Shown in pieces: positions 1-6,705 of a stretch of DNA of 6,705 nucleotides. The notes under the pieces are model-generated. The model did not search any database. It worked only from the letters and a program-made list of their open reading frames with translations, and was not told the origin of the DNA. The stretch comes from Anaerolineae bacterium (GTDB taxonomy: Bacteria; Chloroflexota; Anaerolineae; UBA4142). The translations under genes were made by a program, and so were the position numbers. The DNA lies in the NCBI GenBank assembly GCA_027457205.1, contig DAIDTM010000057.1, positions 1-6,705 on the forward strand, given 5' to 3'. Numbering within the stretch: position 1 is the first letter of the stretch; each line of letters starts with the position of its first letter.

Positions 1-525
1 GTGCGCGGCGATCTGGAGGCGCGGCGCGAACTGCCGCCGAATATCGCGACGCCGTACTTTCCGTGGGATGCTTTGCGCGCGCGGTTGCTCGCGCGCCGCC
101 GCTTGCTGCTCGATTACGCCAGCCCTGGCGAATCGATTCAACTGCCGTTCACGCCTGGTCCGCGCTACGGCGGACAACTCCGCAAGGCGCTCGACGACGT
201 GGTCAAGTTGCGCGAAGAGAAAGCGCACATCGTCATCGTCACGCGCCAAGCCGAGCGACTCTCCGAGATCATGCGCGAACGCAACCTCTTCATCAAGCCG
301 ACCGATCAAATCGACGCCGCGCCCAAGCCGGGATACATCTCGCTGGTGCAGGGGGCGTTGGCGGAAGGATGGACGCTGAAGGCAGAAGGCGGAAGGACAC
401 TTGCACCGCACGCAAGTGCAGGTGTGAAGGATGAAAAAGAAGATTCTCCTCATCCTTCATCGTTCACACCTGCATCTGCGATTACCGCAGGTGCAGATGT
501 CCTTCATACTTTAACAGACGCTTAA
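1..525 (+). CDS. mfd: Mfd transcription-repair coupling factor, 5' piece (partial, ends at premature stop)
   Basis: This is the middle of Mfd, the ATPase that removes stalled RNA polymerase from DNA lesions and recruits UvrA. The window opens inside the gene, so position 1 is not a start; roughly the first 250-300 residues of a normal protein of about 1150 lie upstream. Visible here is the linker region before the RNA-polymerase-interacting domain, including RYGGQLRKALDDVV (residues 55-68) and YISLVQGALAEGW (112-124), which match the usual Mfd order. Residues about 127-168 are a Lys/Glu/Ser/Pro-rich stretch that I do not expect in Mfd and that is encoded by the palindrome at 393-504. The frame then returns to family sequence (LHTLTDA) and stops at TAA 523-525. 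The codons right after the stop read LFGW in the same frame, so the stop replaces the Glu of the expected TDAELFGW. The piece is best read together with the 3' part as one interrupted gene. Confidence 0.85.
   Translation: MRGDLEARRELPPNIATPYFPWDALRARLLARRRLLLDYASPGESIQLPFTPGPRYGGQLRKALDDVVKLREEKAHIVIVTRQAERLSEIMRERNLFIKPTDQIDAAPKPGYISLVQGALAEGWTLKAEGGRTLAPHASAGVKDEKEDSPHPSSFTPASAITAGADVLHTLTDA
393..504. repeat. Nested palindromic element read in frame inside mfd
   Basis: A 112-nt imperfect palindrome with a cloverleaf-like fold. The outer arms 393-407 and 490-504 pair at 13 of 15 positions. Inside them, 411-426 pairs with 465-480 at 14 of 16 positions, and GAAGGATGA (426-434) pairs with TCATCCTTC (450-458), leaving 6 unpaired bases at 459-464. 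Side hairpins are possible: CACTTGC/GCAAGTG (398-404 with 412-418) and CTGCG/CGCAG (476-480 with 486-490). The translation is a hydrophilic low-complexity stretch not expected in Mfd, between family-like EGWTL and LHTLTDA. It looks like an extragenic-type repeat that landed in a coding region and kept the frame, as Rickettsia palindromic elements do. Whether other copies exist in the genome cannot be seen from this window. Confidence 0.7.
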
Positions 526-609
526 CTCTTCGGCTGGTCGCGTCCCAAGCCGCGCCGCGCTGCCAAGCCGCGCGCCGCCAGCCCCGAAGCGTTTTTTGCC
601 GATCTCGCG

Positions 610-2655
<2,046 letters not shown>

Positions 2656-2682
2656 TCTAATGAAAAATTAACTTCCATCCTC

Positions 2683-2710
2683 TTGACAACTCGGATAAAC
2701 CGGATAGAAT
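2683..2710 (+). promoter_or_regulatory. Sigma70-type promoter after mfd
   Basis: TTGACA (2683-2688, perfect -35) is followed by a 16-nt spacer and TAGAAT (2705-2710, 5 of 6 to TATAAT). It lies 28 nt past the mfd stop. A transcript would start near 2717 and run about 300 nt to the terminator at 2992-3028, or on into cysK. It is the only convincing promoter I see ahead of cysK. Confidence 0.65.
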
Positions 2711-2723
2711 TTACTCAACTTAT

Positions 2724-2792
2724 CTGCTTAACCTCCCGCAGGTCGCTAACTGGCATAGTTGCGCTGTTGAGTGATTGAACCTGCGCGAGATT
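2724..2792. repeat. REP-like palindrome, degenerate first copy
   Basis: Positions 2724-2743 match 3039-3058 at 19 of 20 bases (core AACCTCCCGCAGGT). About 34 nt further on, 2778-2792 resembles the inverted arm of the second copy (13 of 15 to AACCTGCGGGAGGTT). The unit therefore has the same arm-spacer-inverted-arm layout as 3039-3108, but more decayed. It lies just downstream of the promoter, so it would be in the 5' part of that transcript. Confidence 0.55.
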
Positions 2793-2957
2793 GAACAAGA
2801 GCCATCCAATGAATTCTCGATCCCTGTTTTCTCCCAGTACGACAGCGACGCGGTGCGCCTGTCCGAGGCGGGGGCACTACACCTCGTCCGGCTGATGCTG
2901 CGCGCGCACAAGCCGCTTGACGAATGGGTGATTTCCGCCCCCGCAAAAATGACGTGA
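2775..2957 (+). CDS. Weak small ORF, unknown (60 codons)
   Basis: I do not recognise this ORF. It opens at TTG 2775 directly after an in-frame TGA (2772-2774) and ends at TGA 2955-2957. In favour: it lies between a good promoter (2683-2710) and a terminator (2992-3028); about three quarters of its third codon positions are G or C, as in the neighbours; and its second half (LSEAGALHLVRLMLRAHKPLDEW) could form an amphipathic helix. Against: no clear Shine-Dalgarno precedes TTG, the first codons overlap the decayed repeat arm at 2778-2792, and there are no Cys codons that would suggest a cysteine attenuation leader peptide. It could be a small protein, a gene remnant, or part of an untranslated leader or small RNA. 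The end of the ORF and the bases after it also form a GC hairpin (CCGCCCC 2935-2941 with GGGGCGG 2961-2967). Confidence 0.25.
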   Translation: MNLREIEQEPSNEFSIPVFSQYDSDAVRLSEAGALHLVRLMLRAHKPLDEWVISAPAKMT

Positions 2958-2991
2958 CACGGGGCGGGATTGCCAAAGCTCGGAAGATTTC

Positions 2992-3028
2992 AGAGCCCGG
3001 GGCAAGTCCCTAGGGCTTTTTTCTTTTT
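2992..3028 (+). terminator. Rho-independent terminator between mfd and cysK
   Basis: The outer stem AGCCC (2994-2998) pairs with GGGCT (3013-3017) and can extend to about 7 bp. A short inner GGG/CCC pairing closes a CAAG-containing loop. The run TTTTTT-C-TTTTT follows at 3017-3028. It is directed along +. It would end transcripts from mfd and from the 2683-2710 promoter about 120 nt before the cysK start, so it could act as an attenuator for cysK or simply close the upstream unit. Confidence 0.7.
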
Positions 3029-3038
3029 CCGAAGGTAA

Positions 3039-3108
3039 CTGCTCAACCTCCCGCAGGTTGAGTTAATTGATGACCGGAATCGTGGTTATGCACAACCTGC
3101 GGGAGGTT
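3039..3108. repeat. REP-like palindrome pair in front of cysK
   Basis: CTCAACCT (3042-3049) and AGGTTGAG (3055-3062) form a perfect 8-bp hairpin with loop CCCGC. The 16-nt segment 3045-3060 recurs as an exact inverted copy at 3093-3108, with 32 nt between them. Two head-to-head palindromes of this kind resemble a bacterial interspersed mosaic element. The block ends 40 nt before the cysK start codon and leaves its ribosome binding site free. Confidence 0.7.
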
Positions 3109-3134
3109 AGGCTGAGTAGAAACCAAAATTTGAA

Positions 3135-3140
3135 AAGGAG
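3135..3140 (+). promoter_or_regulatory. Ribosome binding site fixing the cysK start
   Basis: AAGGAG lies 7 nt before GTG 3148. It decides the start against the longer in-frame opening at 3067, which has no such signal and overlaps the palindrome. Confidence 0.75.
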
Positions 3141-3147
3141 ACCTAAA

Positions 3148-4086
3148 GTGAAAATCGCAAATGACGTTACTGAATTGATTGGTAATACGCCGCTCGTCCG
3201 CATTCGGCGATTGACGAAAGATGCCGGCGCGGTGGCGGATGTCGTCGTGAAACTCGAGTTCTTCAACCCGGCGCACAGCGTCAAGGACCGCATCGGCGTA
3301 TCGATGATTGACGCGGCGGAGAAAGCCGGCAAGATCAAGCCAGACACGATCATCCTTGAGCCGACGAGCGGCAACACCGGTATCGGACTGGCGATGGTGT
3401 GCGCGGCGCGCGGCTACCACTGCGCGATGGTCATGCCCGAAACCGTGAGCAAGGAACGTAAGATGCTGCTACGCGCCTACGGCGCGGAAGTGATCCTCAC
3501 GCACGGACCGGACGGGATGGGCGGCGCGATCAAAAAAGCGGAAGAGCTGGCGGCGTCCGACCCGCGCTATTTCATCCCGCAGCAGTTCGAGAACCCGGCG
3601 AATCCGGAAATTCATCGCAAGACGACCGCGGAAGAAATCTGGCGCGATACGGATGGCAAGGTGGATTTCTTGATCTCCGGCGTCGGCACCGGCGGAACAA
3701 TCACTGGCGTCGGCGAGGTTATCAAATCGCGCAAGCCATCGTTCAAGGCGATCGCGGGCGAGCCGGACGCGTCGCCGGTGCTTTCGGGCGGGCAGAAGGG
3801 GTCGCACCCAATCCAGGGCATCGGCGCGGGGTTCGTGCCGGCGGTCTTGAACACCAAGATTTACGACGAAGTCATTCGCGTCAAGAACGACGACGCGTTC
3901 GACCTCGCGCGGCGGATGGCGAAGGAGGAAGGCATCCTCGTCGGCATTTCGTCCGGCGCGGCGATGTGGGCGGCGTTGCAGGTTGCCAAACGTCCGGAGA
4001 ACAAGGGCAAGTTGATCGTCGTGATCATTCCGTCGTTCGGCGAGCGGTACCTGAGCACGCCGTTGTACGCGAATTTGGCGGATTGA
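3148..4086 (+). CDS. cysK: Cysteine synthase A (O-acetylserine sulfhydrylase)
   Basis: This PLP enzyme makes L-cysteine from O-acetylserine and sulfide in the cytoplasm, the last step of cysteine synthesis. The product has 312 residues, normal for CysK. Motifs seen: KLEFFNPAHSVKDR with the Schiff-base lysine at about residue 46; the substrate-binding loop TSGNTG (73-78); QQFENPANPEIHRKTTAEEIW; the phosphate-binding GVGTGGT (178-184); GIGAGFVP; and PSFGERYLST (295-304). The start is GTG 3148 because AAGGAG (3135-3140) sits 7 nt upstream and the protein then begins KIANDVTELIGNTPLV as in the family. Extending to 3067 would translate through the REP pair. cysE follows 94 nt downstream on the same strand, so the two are probably one operon. 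No key residue is missing. The enzyme is clearly in the CysK/CysM fold; the motif set favours CysK over CysM or cystathionine beta-synthase. Confidence 0.95.
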   Translation: MKIANDVTELIGNTPLVRIRRLTKDAGAVADVVVKLEFFNPAHSVKDRIGVSMIDAAEKAGKIKPDTIILEPTSGNTGIGLAMVCAARGYHCAMVMPETVSKERKMLLRAYGAEVILTHGPDGMGGAIKKAEELAASDPRYFIPQQFENPANPEIHRKTTAEEIWRDTDGKVDFLISGVGTGGTITGVGEVIKSRKPSFKAIAGEPDASPVLSGGQKGSHPIQGIGAGFVPAVLNTKIYDEVIRVKNDDAFDLARRMAKEEGILVGISSGAAMWAALQVAKRPENKGKLIVVIIPSFGERYLSTPLYANLAD

Positions 4087-4097
4087 CATCGACAGGA

Positions 4098-4162
4098 GAC
4101 GGAGGACGAAAGACGGACGACCGTGGACGACAACGTCCGTCGTCGGTCATCCGTCCTCCGTC
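4098..4162. repeat. Long imperfect hairpin between cysK and cysE
   Basis: The arms 4098-4121 and 4139-4162 pair at 21 of 24 positions, with the outer 11 bp (GACGGAGGACG / CGTCCTCCGTC) perfect. The inner part adds GGACG (4125-4129) and CGTCC (4134-4138) around an ACAA loop, with a 3-nt bulge at 4122-4124. It fills most of the 94-nt gap. No T run follows, so a Rho-independent terminator is unlikely. It may be a mobile palindromic repeat, or an mRNA structure that shifts the CysK:CysE ratio. Confidence 0.75.
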
Positions 4163-4180
4163 CTTGCGAGGTAATCGAGT

Positions 4181-4885
4181 ATGTTCAATACTTTGCGTAA
4201 TGACATCCACTCCATTTTCGAACGCGACCCGGCGGCGCGCAGCGTGCTCGAAGTCATCGTTTGCTATCCGGGGCTGCACGCGGTATGGGGGCATCGCGTA
4301 TCGCACTGGCTGTGGACGCACAATTTCAAATTCCTGGGGCGTTGGGTATCGCAGGCGGCGCGCTGGCTCACCGGCATCGAGATTCATCCCGGTGCGACCA
4401 TCGGCGCTGGCTTTTTCATCGATCACGGTATGGGCGTCGTCATCGGCGAGACTGCCGAGGTGGGTAAGGACGTGACGTTGTACCACGGCGTCACGTTGGG
4501 CGGCACCAGTCTCAACAAAGGCAAGCGCCATCCGACGCTGGAAGACCGTGTCGTCGTCGGCGCGGGCGCGAAGGTGCTGGGCGCGATCACGATCGGCGCA
4601 GACAGCCGCATCGGCGCGAACGCCGTCGTCGTCAAATCGGTGCCGCCGAACTCGGTCGTCGTTGGCGTGCCGGGGCAGCCGGTGCGGCGCTCTCACGCGC
4701 ACATGGCAGGCGACGCGCCCGACCTCGATCACGCGATGCTGCCGGATATGATCGGCGCATCGGTGATCTCTCTGATGGCGCGGATGGACGCGCTGGAAAA
4801 AATCGTCACCGGGCGCGAGCCGGTTGGTTTTGCGCCGCACATTCCGCAGAACGGCAGTTGGCGCGGCGATGATTTTTCGATTTGA
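4181..4885 (+). CDS. cysE: Serine O-acetyltransferase
   Basis: It transfers acetyl from acetyl-CoA to L-serine, giving the O-acetylserine used by CysK. The product has 234 residues, the short form of the family; E. coli CysE is longer at the N terminus. An N-terminal helical part (1-65) leads into the left-handed beta-helix made of hexapeptide repeats (about 66-165: IHPGATIGAG, VVIGETAEVGKDVTLYHG, VVVGAGAKVLGAITIGADSRIGANAVV). Catalytic-type residues are present: DHG with His82, YHGVTLGGT with His102, and KRHPTLED with His117. The chain ends GDDFSI. A C-terminal Ile is what docks into the CysK active site in the cysteine synthase complex, so complex formation with the adjacent CysK is likely. 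The start is ATG 4181, with GAGG (4168-4171) upstream. No promoter of its own is visible, so it is probably transcribed with cysK. Feedback inhibition by cysteine is usual for the family but cannot be read from the sequence. Confidence 0.95.
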   Translation: MFNTLRNDIHSIFERDPAARSVLEVIVCYPGLHAVWGHRVSHWLWTHNFKFLGRWVSQAARWLTGIEIHPGATIGAGFFIDHGMGVVIGETAEVGKDVTLYHGVTLGGTSLNKGKRHPTLEDRVVVGAGAKVLGAITIGADSRIGANAVVVKSVPPNSVVVGVPGQPVRRSHAHMAGDAPDLDHAMLPDMIGASVISLMARMDALEKIVTGREPVGFAPHIPQNGSWRGDDFSI

Positions 4886-4908
4886 GCGTAAAGCCGTCAA
4901 GTCGCCCA

Positions 4909-4937
4909 TTGACACGGCGAGCGATTTGGTTTAGATT
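4909..4937 (+). promoter_or_regulatory. Sigma70-type promoter downstream of cysE
   Basis: TTGACA (4909-4914) is followed by a 17-nt spacer and TAGATT (4932-4937, 4 of 6 to TATAAT). It starts 24 nt after the cysE stop. Transcription would begin near 4944 and reach the hairpin at 4977 after about 33 nt. It is the natural promoter for the 124-aa gene. Confidence 0.55.
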
Positions 4938-4976
4938 GAGAGTGTGATCCGACGTTTCGGGTCGATGCGCTTTGCT

Positions 4977-5008
4977 GGCGCGAGAGTTTTTCTCTCGCGC
5001 CTTTTTTT
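4977..5008 (+). terminator. Strong Rho-independent terminator directly before the 5025 gene
   Basis: GGCGCGAGAG (4977-4986) pairs perfectly with CTCTCGCGCC (4992-5001) around a TTTTT loop, and seven T follow (5002-5008). It is directed along + only. It would stop readthrough from cysE, but it also lies between the promoter at 4909-4937 and the gene at 5025, with the Shine-Dalgarno beginning only 4 nt after the T run. It may therefore act as an attenuator. Confidence 0.85.
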
Positions 5009-5024
5009 CTTGAGGAGGATGACC

Positions 5025-5399
5025 GTGCCACCATTCGACAAGGGCGTTCAGAACGCGACGGAGAAATTGTACGAGGACGAACGCCTGCGCTCGAATCTAA
5101 CCGACCGCGAAGCGAAGATCGTTTTGGATTGGGCGGAACGCTGGGTGACCGAGCAGGTGAGCGCGGCGCGCGATGAAACCGCCGCGAAGCAAATCGCGCT
5201 GAACGAGTTGACGCGCGTGCGCCAGACGGCGACCGCGCTGAATGCGCTGGCGGCGCAGGACGCGACACCGCGCCTTGCCGACGCGCTGGCTGCGATCGCT
5301 CCGGGCGCGCAGGCATCGACGACAATGACGCGCGAAGAGGTCTTGGCGCTGGCGACGACGCTGGCGAGCGCGCTGTGGAAATTGCGGGCGGGACGATAA
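5025..5399 (+). CDS. Uncharacterised small helical protein (124 aa)
   Basis: I do not recognise a family. The start is GTG 5025 because AGGAGG (5013-5018) lies 6 nt upstream. ATG 5019 in the same frame touches that Shine-Dalgarno, and a start at GTG 4944 would translate the terminator hairpin. The product has no signal peptide or membrane segment, so it is probably cytoplasmic. Residues about 5-60 (KGVQNATEKLYEDERLRSNL, then DREAKIVLDWAERWVTEQVSAARDE) are highly charged and look helical, possibly coiled. The second half is Ala/Leu/Thr-rich with repeated short helices (LNALAAQ, ADALAAIAPG, EEVLALATTLASALWKL). It has no Cys residues and no evident metal or nucleotide motif. Codon use resembles its neighbours. 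It has its own promoter and a terminator-like hairpin in its leader, and a second hairpin follows its stop, so it may be a single-gene unit. Confidence 0.75.
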   Translation: MPPFDKGVQNATEKLYEDERLRSNLTDREAKIVLDWAERWVTEQVSAARDETAAKQIALNELTRVRQTATALNALAAQDATPRLADALAAIAPGAQASTTMTREEVLALATTLASALWKLRAGR

Positions 5400-5408
5400 A
5401 CCGAACGC

Positions 5409-5443
5409 TGTAGGACAAATTTCCAAATGTGTCCTACATTTTT
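5409..5443 (+). terminator. Inverted repeat with T run between the 124-aa gene and the PLD gene
   Basis: TGTAGGACA (5409-5417) pairs with TGTCCTACA (5430-5438). The 12-nt loop can partly close further (AATTT opposite AAAT). TTTTT follows at 5439-5443. It starts 10 nt after the stop of the 124-aa gene and could terminate it, though the stem is AT-rich and weaker than the one at 4977. The Shine-Dalgarno of the next gene (GGGGAG, 5444-5449) begins at the next base. It may also be a dispersed palindromic repeat. Confidence 0.55.
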
Positions 5444-5456
5444 GGGGAGAATCGAG

Positions 5457-6529
5457 ATGCACGCGTCAAGCAAATGGCTCTGGCTGGCGGCAATCCTCTG
5501 CGCGACCCTCGCGTCCGTCGGCTGCAAAAATCCAACTCCAACGGCTCCGCCGACCAGCGCCGCCGGCTGGTACAGGTCTATTTCACCACGCCCAAGGATC
5601 CGGACAAACCAGCCGATCACCACGGCGGGCTGGACGAAAAGCTAACCGCGTTCATCAACACCGCGCAGAGCAGCGTGGATATGGCGATCTACCAACTCGA
5701 ATTGCCGAACGTCACGCAGTCGCTGCTCGATGCGAAAAACCGCGGCGCAACCGTGCGCGTTGTGACCGACATCGACATCCTCAACGATCCGAAAGAGAAT
5801 CCATCGTTCAAGCAGCTCCAGAATGCCGGCATCGGCGTCGTCGGCGGCAACTCGAACGCGATCATGCACGACAAGTTCGTCGTCGTCGATAAGGCAGCGG
5901 TGTGGACCGGCTCGTGGAATTTCACGGTGAACGATACGTACCGCTACAACAACAATGGCATCGCGATTTCTTCGCCGGAGCTTGGGCGCAACTGTACCGC
6001 GACGTTCGAGAAAATGTTCAACGACAAAAAATTCGGTCCACAGCGCAAGCCGGGCGGAACGACGCCCAGGTTGACGATTGGCGGCGCGGCAGTCGAAAAC
6101 TATTTCGCGCCGGAGGACGGCGTCGCGCCGAAAATCATCGCGCGGCTCAAGCCCGCCGCGCAGACGATTGACTTTATGGCGTTCTCGTTCACCGATGACG
6201 ACATCGGCGCGGCGATCCTGGCGCGCGCTCAAGCCGGCGTCAAGGTGCGCGGCGTGTTCGAGACGACCGGCTCGGAGACCAAGTACAGCGAGTACGGCAA
6301 ACTGAAGCAGGCGGGGCTGGACGTTCTCCAAGACGGCAATCCGTACCTGATGCACCACAAGGTTTTCATCGTCGATGGCAAGACGGTGATTCTCGGCTCG
6401 TTCAACTTTTCCCAGAACGCCGAGACGGAGAATGACGAGAACTTGCTCATCATTGACGATGCCGCGCTCGCGCAGCAATTTCAAGCCGAGTTCACGCGCG
6501 TCTACGATCAGGCGAAGACGAAACAGTAA
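5457..6529 (+). pseudogene. Phospholipase-D-superfamily lipoprotein with an apparent frameshift
   Basis: The frame from ATG 5457 (GGGGAG at 5444-5449, 7 nt upstream) encodes a lipoprotein signal peptide, MHASSKWLWLAAILCATLASVGC, with lipobox SVGC and Cys23, but stops at 5643-5645. The catalytic domain is in the frame of codons beginning at position 5429 plus multiples of 3, recognisable from about 5573 (VQVYFTTP) to TAA 6527-6529. Joining them needs one added base between about 5526 and 5575; the A5 tract at 5526-5530 is one candidate. The joined product would have about 357 residues. Two HxK(x4)D signatures mark the PLD superfamily: HDKFVVVD (His at 5867) followed by GSWNF, and HHKVFIVD (His at 6353) followed by GSFNF, the usual two-lobed arrangement of one phosphodiesterase active site. 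Members act as phospholipases, cardiolipin synthases or nucleases; the substrate cannot be told here. It would be a membrane-anchored outside protein if intact. The catalytic frame alone could start at GTG 5429, but that product lacks a signal peptide. Confidence 0.8.
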
Positions 6530-6564
6530 CCATTGGCGCAGGCGTCACCGGCGAAAGTCCCAAC

Positions 6565-6610
6565 CACCACAGAGGACACAGAGGAAAAATTCTCTGTGTC
6601 CTCTGTGGTG
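6565..6610. repeat. Perfect 19-bp inverted repeat after the PLD gene
   Basis: CACCACAGAGGACACAGAG (6565-6583) and its exact reverse complement (6592-6610) flank the 8-nt loop GAAAAATT. It starts 35 nt after the PLD stop. No T run follows, so it is either a dispersed palindromic element or a hairpin protecting the 3' end of the mRNA. The arms are themselves built on a repeating ACAGAGGAC pattern. A separate 10-nt palindrome GGTGATCACC (6607-6616) overlaps its end. Confidence 0.85.
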
Positions 6611-6627
6611 ATCACCGCATCCGCCAT

Positions 6628-6656
6628 TTGAAAGGCGGTATCAAATCGGGTATAAT
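6628..6656 (+). promoter_or_regulatory. Near-consensus sigma70-type promoter for the last gene, with an inverted repeat at the -35
   Basis: TTGAAA (6628-6633), a 17-nt spacer and TATAAT (6651-6656, perfect). Transcription would start near 6663, leaving a leader of about 14 nt before ATG 6677. The -35 lies between CCGCC (6621-6625) and GGCGG (6634-6638), an inverted repeat that could be an operator. Confidence 0.75.
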
Positions 6657-6676
6657 CGGGACGTTAGGTCATCGCT

Positions 6677-6705
6677 ATGCCAAGTCCCCTCCTCAAGACC
6701 AAATT
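6677..6705 (+). CDS. Start of a probable MalT-like LuxR-family regulator (partial)
   Basis: Only nine full codons are in the window: MPSPLLKTK, then TT. This matches the N terminus typical of large MalT-like ATP-dependent LuxR regulators in Chloroflexota (LL-TKLYIPP style), which pair an N-terminal STAND ATPase with a C-terminal helix-turn-helix. The near-consensus promoter at 6628-6656 and a weak AGG (6666-6668) 8 nt upstream support a real start. The family call rests on very few residues and is a pattern match from memory; the sequence after 6705 would settle it. Confidence 0.45.

Noticed and set aside
372..525. Possible 9-bp target-site duplication (GACGCTGAA 372-380 and GACGCTTAA 517-525) around the mfd palindrome
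   Set aside because: The copies are in different frames and 145 nt apart; removing one unit would put the downstream LFGW sequence out of frame, so it cannot be the ancestral state. Probably coincidence.
2717..3030. T-box, SAM riboswitch, tmRNA, RNase P, SRP or 6S RNA in the leader before cysK
   Set aside because: I looked for their conserved sequence marks and saw none; only generic hairpins and the terminator are present.
3067..3147. Longer N terminus for CysK from ATG 3067
   Set aside because: It would translate the REP-like palindrome and lacks a ribosome binding site; GTG 3148 has AAGGAG at good spacing.
4025..4915. 296-codon ORF on the minus strand
   Set aside because: Shadow of cysE and the cysK end; it reads through the intergenic hairpin and shows no recognisable domain.
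4944..5024. Longer N terminus for the 124-aa protein from GTG 4944
   Set aside because: It would translate the terminator hairpin and its T run; the AGGAGG at 5013-5018 points to GTG 5025.
5642..6484. 280-codon ORF on the minus strand
   Set aside because: Shadow of the PLD gene, which has both HKD motifs on the + strand.

Overview
This looks like GC-rich bacterial chromosome with a housekeeping character. The best lineage guess is Chloroflexota (Anaerolineae-like). That guess rests on the general look of the Mfd and CysK/CysE proteins, on the number of palindromic intergenic repeats, and on a last partial gene whose first residues (MPSPLLKTK) resemble the start of the MalT-like LuxR regulators common in that phylum. 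It is an inference, not a demonstrated placement. All genes I accept are on the + strand.

Layout. (1) 1-2655: transcription-repair coupling factor mfd, lacking its 5' end because the window starts inside the gene, and split by one in-frame TAA at 523-525 where a conserved Glu codon is expected. Just upstream of the stop, a nested palindrome of about 112 nt (393-504) is read in frame as a hydrophilic insert. (2) 2656-3147: a 492-nt gap with a good sigma70-type promoter, two copies of a REP-like palindrome, a weak 60-codon ORF, a Rho-independent terminator and the cysK ribosome binding site. (3) 3148-4885: cysK and cysE, the two steps of cysteine synthesis from serine, separated by 94 nt that are mostly one long hairpin. 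(4) 4886-5399: a promoter, a textbook terminator sitting directly in front of a Shine-Dalgarno sequence, and a 124-aa protein of unknown function. (5) 5400-6529: another hairpin with a T run in front of a Shine-Dalgarno, then a phospholipase-D-superfamily lipoprotein whose lipoprotein signal peptide and catalytic domain are in different frames. (6) 6530-6705: a perfect 19-bp inverted repeat, a near-consensus promoter and the first nine codons of a probable MalT/LuxR-type regulator.

How the genes fit together. CysE makes O-acetylserine and CysK converts it to cysteine with sulfide. CysE keeps a C-terminal isoleucine, the residue that inserts into the CysK active site when the two form the cysteine synthase complex. 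Mfd, the 124-aa protein and the PLD lipoprotein have no evident functional link to that pair.

I do not see a new defence, mobile or biosynthetic system. The points worth a second look are the in-frame palindromic insert and nonsense codon in mfd, the frameshift in the PLD lipoprotein, terminator-like hairpins placed between promoters and start codons, and several sequence-unrelated palindromic repeats filling almost every gap. Two broken frames in about 6.7 kb also raise the possibility of base-level sequence errors.
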